DNA from: Ashinkailepas kermadecensis
Lineage: Eukaryota; Arthropoda; Thecostraca; Neolepadidae
Direction: 5' to 3'
DNA: 64,000 nt
NCBI GenBank assembly: GCA_034440615.1
Contig: JAOTOM010004612.1
Coordinates: forward strand, 122,001-186,000
Made by a program: the position numbers and the translations under genes. Below are positions 50,373-60,826 of the stretch, piece by piece. A model generated the notes under the pieces. It searched no databases and was not told the origin of the DNA. It worked only from the letters and a program-made list of their open reading frames with translations. How positions within the stretch are numbered: position 1 is the stretch's first letter; each line of letters starts with the position of its first letter.

Positions 50373-51745
50373 GGCATGTGGGTTGGGCAGTGTGCAAGAA
50401 AACTTTGACGCTAAAAACCACGACAGTTTGGATCGCTAGAGCAAAAGTGGTAGATAGATAGACTGGCGAAAGAAAGGGAAGCGATCCTTCTTTCGGTGCC
50501 AGAATCATCCGAATTAGCGCAATATAATCTGATATATGGTTCTTCGGAAATCACAGCAGCACCGTACACAGCATAGGAATCGGGCTACATCGAACTGGTG
50601 ACGTCACGATCAATCAGTCCGAAGCGTTCCAATCATCTATGGACTATACCTGATTATACGGCCTTTGGTTGGCATTGATTGTGGCGCACCATTGCTTTTG
50701 CTTGTTTTCGTAGGTTCTTTTTGTTTATTAGCGTGGTGATAATGTGACATTGCAAGTAGCAGCGTTATTTTGTGAAGGTTTGCATGCTTGCTTTCTCCTC
50801 CGAAAATCGGTGAAGCTTCCTATAGAGGTAATATGTTCAGAATCAAAGTAGGTAGGTCGGTACCTACCTAGGTGCGGTAAATAGGGGAAGAGGCGTATCT
50901 GAACACGTTCTGTTTCCTGAACACCTACCTTTAGTCGTCTCCCACATCATGTTCAGTGCATAAATAACAAAAAGATGGTGGTATTCATAAATGATAGACC
51001 TGTCTCTACCAACATATGAAAGTCTGATTACATAGTTCTACCTATTCTTTGTGTATGGAGGTTGTGAAGTTCACAGGAACCATTTTGGGCTTCCAAGAGC
51101 AGTTGGCTTAAGGAAGCCATAAGAAAGTGACTTTCTTCTTTTTTTGCAATTACACCAGCATTTTTTAGTGGCTACTAATAGCTTGTACCACAACAGCTAT
51201 GGTGAGGTAATCCTGAACAACAACATTTTGGTGTTGAAAATACGGCACACCACTATGAAATAATTATCTGTTTTAAAGTTGCTCTTTACAAGTGGTTACA
51301 GGATTTTCATTGAAAGGAACTGTTTGAATATGGATAGCTTGTTCATTTTTGTGTTCAGTAAACACAGTAAAATTATGGGTTCAGCCATACAGAAGCAGCA
51401 GTAAAGCTGTTTGTTGCATAATGCCTTAAGTGTTCAGAAACCCCCTCATCCCCTACCTACCTAGATTTGTGCCTAGCTACCTACCTCGACCTTCAACCGC
51501 ATGTTTTATTGCAGTTTAAGGTAACTACAGGACACGTTTTACACACATTTTACCTGCATGAGCATGCAAAGTGGTTAGGTTTGGTTAAGCTAGTTTGGGT
51601 TAAGGTTTTATTGTAAGTTATAATTTTTTTAATGCAGGAATTAAAAAAAATCCAAAATAGTCAGGCTAGCTTAGGTTGTGTTGAATTAGGCTAGGTTTCT
51701 AATGTCAGAATTTTCTATAACAAAGTTATGGTAAATTTGTCTTAA
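50373..51745. other. unassigned sequence with CTACCTACC-rich patches
   Basis: ggtaggtcggtacctacctaggtg at about 50850 (in part palindromic) and ctacctacctag near 51463 are related short motifs. No gene recognised. Confidence 0.4.
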
Positions 51746-53115
51746 AAGATGTTTTTTTTTGTTTTGTTTTTTCTTTGAATACCATGTTTATGAAGGTGAC
51801 CAAGATGATGGGGCACTTACTTTCTGTGCAAATGCTTACTTTTCAGGTTGTGAGCAAAATAATGCTAAAAAGGGGCTTTCAGTTAGATAACAGCATAAAA
51901 GAAGTGTTAAAAAAATAAAACAAATGCAACCTAATCCAACTTAACCTAAGTTAGGCTAGGTTGGGAAAAAATCCAAAAAATTAAATTAGAAAAATGTCGA
52001 GCAATTTATTTTCTGAAAATTTTCAAAATTAAAAAAGAAACCTAACCCAGCCTAACCTAACCTAACCTAACCAAAACTGCCTTTGAAGACAACAAATTCC
52101 CTTTGTTAGAAAATTTTTGTGATTTTTTGGAAACTGGTGTTATTGTTCTTTAAGGTGGTAACAAGAAAAGTTTTTCCATACATTTGCCTCCATAAAGCAA
52201 ACAAATGGGTTAGGTTAGTTTAGGTTTTCTAAGTTGGCAAATTTTTCAATGAAAAAAAAGCACTTGCACAGAAATGAAGTGGTCCCATCATCTTAGTCAC
52301 CTTCATAAATGTGGTAGGAATTCTAAGGAAAAATAAGAAAAACACCTTTCATGACATATCTACCAAAGTTATTTGGAAATTTTCCATAAAAAGAATTCGC
52401 TTTGTTTGGGATGGAAGGTTAGGCTAGGTTAGGTTCGATTATGTTGCATTCTCATTTTTATTTTGAACATCACTTTTTATGCTATATTACCCAACCTCAA
52501 GCCACTTTTTGGGTGTTATTTTGCCTCCTGACTGAAAGGTATGCATTAAAAGTGGTTGGATTATAGGTACAAACATAGGTTGGATTATGTTGCATTTTCC
52601 TTTTTATTTTCAACATCACTTTTTATGCTATATTAACCAACCTCAAGCCACTTTTTGGGTGTTATTTTGCCTCCTGACTGAAAGGTATGCATTTTCAGAG
52701 GACATGAGTGGTCACATGTTCACCCCATGCATAAATATTACATTAAAAAAGAAAGTTCTTTTTGGGGAAAAAAGAGCTGGAAAACAATTACAAAATTACC
52801 TCAATGCAGACATTTACTTGTTAGGCTATGTTAGATCTTTTATGATGCAATTTTGCATATTTCTTCATTATATGCCTATTGCCCCATCCAAACCCCATAT
52901 TCTGTCCCACACCTCTCCAATGTTTTGTTGAGGAGAGTGGATAGCATTGTCAAAACTGTATTTTTCTAGTGTTTTGCAATGTTTATGCCTCACTTTCACA
53001 CTGAGGAGAATAGAAATGGTATCAGAGCTTGATGAGTCCAGGATCAGCAGTCAGATTGTTTGTTTTATGGAGGCAAATGTGTGTAAAAACTTGCCTTGTT
53101 ACCACCTTAAAGCAC
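51746..53115. repeat. AT-rich repeat region with internal inverted repeats and TTAGG-like runs
   Basis: The segment ttatgaaggtgaccaagatgatgg (in pieces) near 51790 is inverted at about 52290. ttctttaaggtggtaacaag near 52148 is inverted at about 53100. A run of about four CCTAA units lies at 52045-52070, and many single ggttaggtt/aacctaacc words surround it. It looks like several overlapping foldback-type repeats. Confidence 0.6.
52437..52695 (+). repeat. tandem duplication, 146-bp offset
   Basis: gattatgttgcatt, then acatcactttttatgctata and caagccactttttgggtgtt, occur twice (from 52437 and from 52583), nearly identical for about 110 bp. Confidence 0.92.
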
Positions 53116-53464
53116 AATAATACTGCTGTACATGCCATATTGCTTTACAGAGTTAAAATGTATGTAACATGTCAAGTTAGCACCTTAAAATTAAGTGATC
53201 CTAGTTATTCCAACTGCCATATGATGGCACTGCATGTCAAAAGCCATGGAGGATGCCATTGATGGCAATGTAGTAATATTCAATTATCAGCATTATCTCC
53301 AATATAAGTATCCAGGGTCCAACAGAACATTGGGGCACACCTTAAAGGGGCCAGCACAGTGCATGATTACGAGCCTAAACCCACCAAAAATTATCATGCT
53401 CTTACTGCACAAATTAGAACTGAAAAACAATATTAGCCAACTTGAAGAACTTAGGAACTGCACC

Positions 53465-53620
53465 TGTGTGTGCAGGATTAAGGTGAGAATTGATGTGATT
53501 AATATGGGAATAAACTGGAAACTACCTGTTTGTGATGCTGATGAGTGTGTGTGCAGGATTAAGGTGAGAATTAATGTGGGAATAAACTGGGAACTACCCA
53601 TTTGTGATGCTGAAGAGTAG
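53465..53620 (+). repeat. tandem duplication of about 70-90 bp
   Basis: tgtgtgcaggattaaggtgag and gggaataaactgg occur twice, the second copy being shorter. The translated frame is open across both (CRIKVRI, then GINWKLPVCDADE/GINWELPICDAEE) but has no known family. Confidence 0.88.
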
Positions 53621-53689
53621 GTATTGAATGTCTTATTTGTGAGGTCATTGATGACACAGGTATGGATTCTCAACTTATTGGCATTGCTG

Positions 53690-53790
53690 TAGGACAGTTA
53701 AACTCCAAATTTTCAGCCAAGGGATGGTTGATCAATGGAATGGGCTGCCTGCTGATATGAGAAGTCCCTCATTGAAGGTATTAAAATATG
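53690..53790 (+). pseudogene. CR1/L2-type LINE C-terminal relic
   Basis: One plus-strand frame reads MVDQWNGLPADMRSPSLKVL, matching the conserved end of CR1/L2 ORF2 proteins (compare RVVERWNQLP at about 15815). About 80 bp is recognisable. Confidence 0.7.
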
Positions 53791-53989
53791 GTGGATAAGT
53801 TATGTTAGGTTTATGCTTTAGTTTTGTTTATGCACATGATTAAGACAATGTAACCACTTATTTCCTCAGCAAATGCTTACTTTTCAGTTGGTGAGCAAAA
53901 TATCACAAAAAATGCTTTGAGTTGGGTAATATAGCATCACAAATAATGTTAAAAGACAGAATAGCCTAACCTTGCCTAGCCTCCCTGTA

Positions 53990-54520
53990 AACACATGCAC
54001 ACAAGGGGGTGGATTCCACCCACTTCTCATTGTTATGGGCGCTGTATGACCAACACAGTCAATGCGCCCTTAAGCCCAAATAACCAACCAACCACCCACT
54101 TCTCCTGTTTTGGATGATATCTCATAAACATACAGTGATATTGTAATGAAATTTTGTGACTGTTGGCAATTGATCAGTGCTTCATATGCAACAAAAACCG
54201 AAATATGTTGGCTAATATAGGAACTATGGAGTACAAAGTTGACTGACCAGGTGGTGACCTGCTACCAGGCTACTGAGCCTTCAAGGTCACAAAGGCTTTG
54301 TCAGTGCAGTGGAGCAGTAGAGCAGCGTGTGAGCCAATATCATCTCATTTCAACCTGCAGGCATTGATATAGGGTCATGAAATGTATACTGAAGTGAGTT
54401 AACTACAGCTGTAATCTACCCTGCAAATTATGTGCTTGTAGCTTCAGTAGTTCCTGATATCTTAGGGAGGCTGAATGCTCCCCTCCCTTGCACATTATGT
54501 GATAGGCCCTCCCATGCATG
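53990..54520. repeat. dispersed repeat B, copy 2, with nested tail insertion
   Basis: Similar to 34650-35105 once the insertion at 54029-54091 is ignored. Shared words include tattgtaatgaaat, gggtcatgaaat, tactgaagtgag and gcttcagtagttcc. Confidence 0.8.
54029..54091 (+). mobile_element. 63-bp LINE/SINE 3'-tail insertion
   Basis: Flanked by perfect 13-bp copies of ccacccacttctc (54016-54028 and 54092-54104). It contains the gggcgc/gcgccc stem-loop (54037-54042, 54064-54069) and the aaataaccaacca tail, nearly identical to the insertion at 50068. Confidence 0.9.
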
Positions 54521-55220
54521 TGCTAAGACCCCCAAGCCCAATACAAATCGGGAAAATTGAAAACAATTTGTTTTTTGCTGTCAATTTTCCAGCTAAAAAA
54601 ATACCAAACTGAAACTAGCATGACACCTTTTTAAGAAAACAAGGTCTCATTATAAAAAAAAATTCCTTACAAAAATTAAAATTCCAAATTGAAAACTCTA
54701 CCTGACCTAAGCTAACTAAATCTAATCACTGTGCTTTTACACACACCACTGACGGGAGTGTGTAGTTGGACATTAAATCAGCTTTTGATGGTCTAGGGCT
54801 GGGGTTAGGTATGACGTGAAGAAAAAAATGTAGTGCTTCTTTCAGTCTAGTTGGTCACTGATTTTAATCATGAAGTCCTGATGGGTGACAACAGATGACG
54901 AATGAAATGGCTTTGTTTCCACCATTAATTCTCCAGGTCATTCAGGTTTGTGCTATAACTGTCGAGCCATCCTGCCTTTTGCTAGTTGTAGCAGTCAATT
55001 ATTACAAAATGGTTTTACATATACATATAGCCTCAAAAGTGATTCATTGGTATCTATTAATTTTAGGTTGTCTCTCCTTTTTACCCTTACAATGTAAGGG
55101 TAAAAAAACCCTTACAATGTACAACCACATTCTGTGCAGGATATTGAAGTGTGCTCTGATCTTTCGTAGAATATGCTGACAAATTCTTGAACTGCACACT
55201 AAATCCACCAACTCCACAAT
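54521..55220. other. unassigned AT-rich sequence
   Basis: A short inverted pair around ttttttacccttac/gtaagggtaaaaaa lies at about 55078-55108. No gene recognised. Confidence 0.4.
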
Positions 55221-55226
55221 TCGCGA

Positions 55227-55371
55227 TTATGGCCCAGCCGACCTGCCACCAGAGACTGGAATTATGGCCCAGCCGACCTGCCACCAGAGACTGGAATTAT
55301 GGCCCAGCCGACCTGCCACAAGAGACTGGAATTATGGCCCAGCCGACCTGCCACCAGAGATTGGAATTCCC
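55227..55371. repeat. 35-bp minisatellite, about 4 copies
   Basis: Unit attatggcccagccgacc followed by tgccaccagagactgga, repeated with very few changes. Confidence 0.96.
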
Positions 55372-56436
55372 CAAAAGTTCAACACACTGGTCCACCAGAA
55401 CAGTTTCTGCCAAACTCTGGTGTACATGTCCACATTTTGCCACCACTGGCCAGAATCCTTAGCCTTAGGCATCTTTTCCGACTCACGGTGCAGCCGGCAA
55501 CCAGTGCACACCAAGCTAAATATTTGAATTATCAAAAGGGATATTCTGATAATTGAATGGGGTATGTTGCATAAGCAAGGTAAAGTACCTTTCTGCATAG
55601 GCAAAATGGATAGCCTCACTACCAAATGCCCAATTACTACCATATTCAGTAGGATCTTGAGAATATTTGAATGTATTTGGAAGGATATTTTTTGCATGAA
55701 TATAAGTTAAATAGAATGCATAAGATGATTATCAATAGATACTGGTGCTGATCATAATGACTTATAAATATGATATACAGGGGTGTGGGAAGACGTGTGG
55801 GAGTGGGACGAGTGGGAAGAAGATATACAGGGTTGTGGGATGTTCTAAAGTAGGGATGGAGGGGTAAACTAAATTATAAGCTATGCTTAATGAACTGCTT
55901 ACACAGGAAGGGAGGGATGTAGACAGTGATGCCGGATCAACCCATACCCAGGAATAAACTTCATAAGGGAACTCTGTTGAGTACTTCGTTGGGAGGCTGG
56001 GAACAAAAGTGAAGTAATGAAGTGGTGGAATAGTGTCCACTTGACCCATGGACATTACCAGGTTGTCCACCCAGGCAGTCTATTTGTTGGCCAGGGAGGA
56101 AGTGGAGTAAAGCGACCTGCAGCACTACTTTGCACTACTAGTACATGGGTGTGAGGCAGTGATACAGGTGCCGCTGACTGGCGCTGGCTAGCCCCGACTG
56201 CACAGGCCACCAGAAGGAGGAGGCCTCGGCTGCACAGGCCACCAGAAGGAGGAGGGTATGGGCTCGTATGTCTGGGAGGCTTGAGCCTCCCTAAAGTTGC
56301 TGAATTTTAACATGGAGAAAATCGGCAGACAACTATGAGAGCATCCAAGATTGAACAGGCTCAGGGCTGGGTTTGTACCTCGCAATTCTTGATGTGGGGA
56401 GGAAAATTTTGGCATATATTGGGCTATGCAGAAGAT
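55372..56436. other. unassigned sequence with a 34-bp duplication
   Basis: ctgcacaggccaccagaagg followed by aggagg occurs twice at 56199-56255. Elsewhere gatatacaggg(g/t)tgtggga is duplicated at 55774 and 55823. No gene. Confidence 0.5.
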
Positions 56437-56625
56437 GTTTTTCTTCAAACCCATGACATCAGAACCTCAGCTTACACTTTCCAGTGAATCTTGAGTACTT
56501 GATCACAGAGCAGTTCATTGTCAAGCAACACCATACAAGCTCCCATGAAAGCGAGAGGATAATTTTGGGGAGAGGATAATCTTCGGGATGCCAAAAATCC
56601 AAGAACCTATTTTTTGCAACCCTGA
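56437..56625. repeat. dispersed repeat C, copy 2
   Basis: Matches 43311-43515 with many substitutions. Non-coding. Confidence 0.75.
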
Positions 56626-57116
56626 ACATTACCATATGTTATTGTCCAGAACATGCATAGTTTGTGTATCAGCAAGTTCTTTAGAACCACCTTGGAACTC
56701 AGCAAAAAAACAAGGCCATGTGCCCTAATGGGCTAACAGATGTAGTTTAGGGGTGCATCAACTACACAGGTCATGTTGCGAACTAACAGATGACTTACTC
56801 CCCAAACGTCCACTATAAATATAGTTCTTCCATGAGGTGGTGATATGCTGCCCCTTTTGGTTATCAGTATCCCCATTCTGGTTTCAGCCTTACCTGGTTT
56901 GATGACAGTCCTTGAGTTGTGCACCTTTTGGATATCATATATTCACCGTGGTGATAGCGAATGCCTGTCGGTTATCAAATATACCTTTTGGTTCCCATCT
57001 GCAGCCATCCTCGTGTGCGGCCATAGTTTGCACGGTCATCAGTGTATCTGAACGTTTTGAATGGCATCAATGTGTGTCTTCAAGATTGCATGTGCACTGT
57101 CCAAATTTGGTTTTAA
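56626..57116. other. unassigned sequence
   Basis: The phrase tttaggggtgcatcaactacacaggtca (in pieces) resembles 37567-37595. No gene. Confidence 0.4.
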
Positions 57117-57296
57117 GGGGGCGAGTGGTCTAGGGGTAAGATGCTCGTCTCACAATCGAAAGGTTGTGGGTTCGAGACTCACCTGTTGCTACTCTTCGCC
57201 CGCGACCAATCGGCGTTAGAGATTGGCGACGCTACATGACTCAACGGTCGACGTGTCGTAAAACCAATAACCAACCAACCAAGAACCAACCAACCA
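57117..57296 (+). mobile_element. tRNA-derived SINE (head B, tRNA-Val-like)
   Basis: The head gcgagtggtctaggggtaag (A-box-like) and ggttgtgggttcgagactc (B-box) enclose a CTCACAA anticodon-type loop, as in tRNA-Val(CAC). The body gaccaatcggcgttagagat matches the SINE at 20.0 kb. It ends with a stem-loop-like segment and an aataaccaaccaacc tail. Imperfect flanks tttggttttaa (57106) and tttgatttgaa (57299) are a plausible decayed duplication. Confidence 0.87.
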
Positions 57297-57374
57297 ACTT
57301 TGATTTGAACTGCGGTATTTCTTGCCATATTTTTCACAGTTAGATTGGTGGAGCTGGGCATAGTTACACTATCA

Positions 57375-57382
57375 TTGCTCAT
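57375..57382 (+). repeat. left target duplication TTGCTCAT of the hAT element
   Basis: Identical to 60184-60191, directly outside the opposite terminal inverted repeat. Confidence 0.92.
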
Positions 57383-60183
57383 TAGGGTGGTCCTCAGCTA
57401 TAGGGGTGTTTTTTTATCCACTTGTTCTGCCTCCCATCCTTCAAATGTGTTCTTTTGTGGGTCAAATGGATGCATGTAAAATGTTTTATGGATCAATCAA
57501 TATTTAGGGGTTGCACAACAACCCTGAAGATTCACGCATATAGGCAATTTAGGCATAATTTTATAACAGGCTACTGATCATTTTGAAGGCTTTTGGTCAT
57601 TGTGGCCATATAATAAATGCTGGCATTCGGATCCCCCTTCCAATGAGAGTATTAGCCGCTGATAGGATTTGGTGCCAGATGGGGTATCATGGACGCCATT
57701 CCACTCAATGTTGTCCGATCAGCGTATATTTTTGGCTACCAGGAAGCTGTTGACAATGTGCTGTGACAATTTGGAGGAGATCCTGGAGTTGGTCCTCGTC
57801 TCAGGTGGGCAGTCTGTTGTACTCTTGAATGAGTGCCATACGTCGCTCTGCATTGTCGTTGGTGACTTTGATTCCTTGGACAATATTGTATGCCTTTAGG
57901 AAGCCCTCCCGTGAGTTCCAGGACTCTTGAGGTGCAGCCAGGTATCCTATCAGGAGATTCATCTTCTCGAAGAAGGCTTGTGTTCCTTTGGTCACAAAGT
58001 TTTCCAAACTGTGTCCCTGGATAGCTTCAGCTGTGACTGTCACTCGTTTGGGAGGCCATTCAGCTCAAGGTTGCTCGTTCAGTGCCTTTGCCATCAGGCT
58101 CTTGGTGGTAGATGCCACAACGGATCAACAAAGCTGATGGCTACTATCTCTTCCGAAAGATGCCATTGGTGGGAATGGAATTTTGCCACAGTGGCTTTAT
58201 AAATTGCTTCATCAATAATCTCATATTCATGGAGGGTTTTGGGAAGGTCAAAGTCATTTCGAGGGGCAGATTCTGGAAGGGGTGCCCGATCCAGTACTTC
58301 GGATACACAGTAGCAATGGAGATGGACTTGCTACACAAGCCCTGCTCATCTCTTGGAGTCAGCTTGAATTGTCCACGGAGCATCCACGCTTTCAATGAGT
58401 AAGCTACCTTTGACATCCAGCGGGCATGATGCATGGGCCCAGGACGATTGAAGTGGTCTCTTAGGTGGAGTTTCTCCATATAAAATAAATGAGAGCTCCA
58501 GCAATTATCGGTAGTCGTCCTTCAGATGATGACGCTCTGCCGAAGCCTTTTCAACCCAGGCAATCCACTCGGCTTGGGTCTCGTAGATGACTAGTGCGAC
58601 CTCCTCATGATCAGCACCAGTTTCAAACACGTTCTGGTTGACAAACTCCCATTTGGCCTGGAAGCGTTTGACAAGAATACCCTTTGGACCCTTGTTCTTT
58701 GCCAGTTCTTTGCCAGGAGGTTCTTTGCCAGTTTGTTTGCTCTATAAAGTTGCATGCACCATTGTTACGGCCTGTGTTGGAGGCCGTCGTATCAAATGGC
58801 ATTCCAATAACTCTTTCGGCCAGGCCCCACTCTTCTAAAGCTTCAACAACAGTCTTGGCTTGCTGCAGTCCAGTGCTATTCGAGATCTCGGCAACTTGAA
58901 GGAGCTGGCTCACTCCGCTTTCGGACACGAGGATGGGGAGTCCATCATCATGTTCTTGAGTCGTCAAATCCTTCATAAGCTTACCATCCCAGTGTGCCTT
59001 CAGCTTACCATCTCAATGACTCTTCAGCAGTAAACTCTGCTTTCAAGCAGGAGGCAAATTGTTCTCTGTGCAGCTGTCGTTGCCGCCGGATGGAGGATCG
59101 ATTGATGTTGAGCTCGTCAACATTCTGCCCGAGAGAGCGAGGACTCTCTGACAGCATGAATGTTGCCTTTCGGTCTGCCACTTTTGTCCTATCAGGAACC
59201 GCTGCAAGGGATGGAGATACAATGTTCTTTGTTTTAATTCTTTGTCGCCCTTCGGCGTTTGGAAGGACCAGGAGTGGCTTCCGCGTCTGCAGTTGCTCCC
59301 ACAACACCGTCGCCTTCTTCAGCGGACACATCTGGACCACCGCTACTTCACGTACTTGACGCCTCCACCTGTGCGCCTTCGAAAGAGGCTGAGGCCGCTT
59401 GCTGAGAACAAAGCTTCCTCTCCTCTTGTGCCCTCCTTCGCTTGGAGGCGCGGCTTTTTCTGGCAGTCAGGGAGACGTCCACTGGACCCATGTTTCCTCT
59501 ACAGCGTGGTTCTCTTTGGGAAAGTAGGAAATATTTGTCCTCCTGAATGGGGATAGTCGATAGGGCATCTGAAGTGGCTACATGAAATAAGTCCTTTAAG
59601 GTGTGCTTGAAAGGCTCTTCCTTCTCAATTTGGGTAGTTGATCGCCGACTTTTGCCCTTCTTCAGTTGCTGTTATTCGGAATACAGTTTCTCTACCTAAG
59701 CAAAGGAGTGGTCTTTTCGAACCGTGGGGCTGCGGGCTCTTGTCCAACACTTTACGACCCGACCCACTACGACAGGAGCACTACTACGAGTAGTGAATTT
59801 CTCCTCCTGATGGTAGTGAAGGAAGTTGCCAAGGACTTCGCAATTTGATGGCAGCTTGGACCCTTTCAATTATTCTTTGGTGCTGACTAGGTAAATGTTA
59901 TGCCCACTTCGACTAGCCACGTCAGGTGTCACTTATAGTCTTATGCAATATGCAGACGCTGCTAACTGTATCGGTAATTGCCACTTTACACTTTGAAAAT
60001 GCTGTTATACTGTCAGATACCTGCAAAAATATGGCAGTTAGTGAAACTTCAAGGTCAATGTGCAGCCTTTAAACATTTTGTCTAATTTTTGATATTTTTG
60101 TTCTAGGGGGTTTTGAACACAAAGGAACATCTGGGGGGGCATTTATTGGGCATTTAAAGAAAAAGTTTTTAAGGACCACCCTG
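57383..60183 (-). mobile_element. hAT-type DNA transposon, 2.8 kb, with TIRs and 8-bp duplication
   Basis: The left end is tagggtggtcctcagc; the right end, reverse-complemented, is cagggtggtccttaaa. The CAGGG-type ends and the perfect 8-bp duplication TTGCTCAT are hallmarks of the hAT superfamily. The interior carries a decayed minus-strand open region (57650-59500). Both ends are intact, so the element could be recognised in trans, though it cannot encode its own enzyme. It lies immediately upstream of the first recognised exon of the FYVE gene. Confidence 0.93.
57650..59600 (-). pseudogene. decayed transposase-like gene of the hAT element
   Basis: Reading down from about 59600: a basic N-terminal part, then VPDRTKVADRKATFMLSES (about 59200) and LNINRSSIRRQR. 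The central part is MKDLTTQEHDDGLPILVS (about 58970), VEALEEWGLAERVIGMPFD then TTASNTG (about 58790), with GACNFIEQ. Next comes the stretch at 58479-58144, and last VTNDNAERRMALIQEYNRLP (about 57860), which forms the C-terminal end. I recall FDTTASNTG and ND-AER-ALIQ-YN motifs from uncharacterised transposase-like proteins of arthropods and cnidarians, but cannot name the family. Frames change at least four times and stops intervene, so it is a pseudogene. Assignment as the element's own transposase rests on its position between the TIRs. Confidence 0.7.
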
Positions 60184-60191
60184 TTGCTCAT
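60184..60191 (+). repeat. right target duplication TTGCTCAT of the hAT element
   Basis: Partner of 57375-57382. Confidence 0.92.
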
Positions 60192-60266
60192 CATTGCTAA
60201 TTCCTGATGTTTCCTTCATGTGCTTCATTTTTCAACAGGATTGAGTTACTGAAGAGTCATCTAAAA

Positions 60267-60419
60267 ATGGCAGACCCTGCACGACGTGAAGAGGAAGAGA
60301 AGAGATCTGGAAACAAGAAGCTCACTAAGTCAAAATCTGGATTGCGTATAATACCCATCAACAACACAGAAAGTAGTCCCTTTGAGCTGAAGGAGCCAAC
60401 CTGGTCTCCAGATAAAGAG
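60267..60419 (+). CDS. ZFYVE21: ZFYVE21-like FYVE protein, first coding exon
   Basis: Encodes 51 residues starting MADPARREEEEKRSG. The ATG at 60267 has a good context (aaaatgg), and the start region resembles vertebrate ZFYVE21 N-termini. Then come KKLTKSKSGLRIIP and EPTWSPDKE. W46-x-x-D49 is the WxxD signature that precedes FYVE domains. The exon ends in GAG followed by GTAGGA, a good donor, in phase 0. A polypyrimidine tract and CAG at 60236-60238 suggest the exon begins at 60239, after an upstream non-coding or short coding exon not seen here; the frame is open back to that point. ZFYVE21 is a PI3P-binding endosomal and focal-adhesion regulator in vertebrates; the role here is inferred. 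Confidence 0.85.
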
Positions 60420-60826
60420 GTAGGAATGTATCAACTTTACTTTCATACTTACCTACACAATGGCACTCACATGGATGAAGCTTCATTCTCGTCATAGGCT
60501 TGCTTGCTTACGGGGACTGATTATTAACACTCGCCATGTCGCTGAAGCTCTTACCTCTCACAATGTCAGGCGTATGAAGGTGCAATAAACGCCATTTAAA
60601 TCACTGCCATTATATCCTGTGCTCATGTTATGCAACAACGCATTTTTATTTCTCGGATTATTTCGTGTACTGCTGAATTGGTCAAGTTTCAAGTTTACTT
60701 AGTGGCAACATGGACTTACTTACAAGGAATCAGTGATTGCCTGGCTGGCACAAGTAAAGTATATTGACAACTTGTTTGTCATGGCCTAAATCCCATAAAA
60801 TCTCATCCCACACTTCTTGCCCCCAG

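Noticed and set aside
52041..52075. True chromosome-end telomere
   Set aside because: Only about four CCTAA units, embedded in unrelated sequence on both sides.
53234..53620. 128-codon plus-strand frame as a gene
   Set aside because: The C-terminal half is a tandem duplication and the rest has no recognisable domain; it is flanked by LINE and foldback-type repeats.
57117..57185. Functional tRNA-Val gene
   Set aside because: Acceptor stem does not pair, and the sequence runs straight into a SINE body with an AACCAACC tail.
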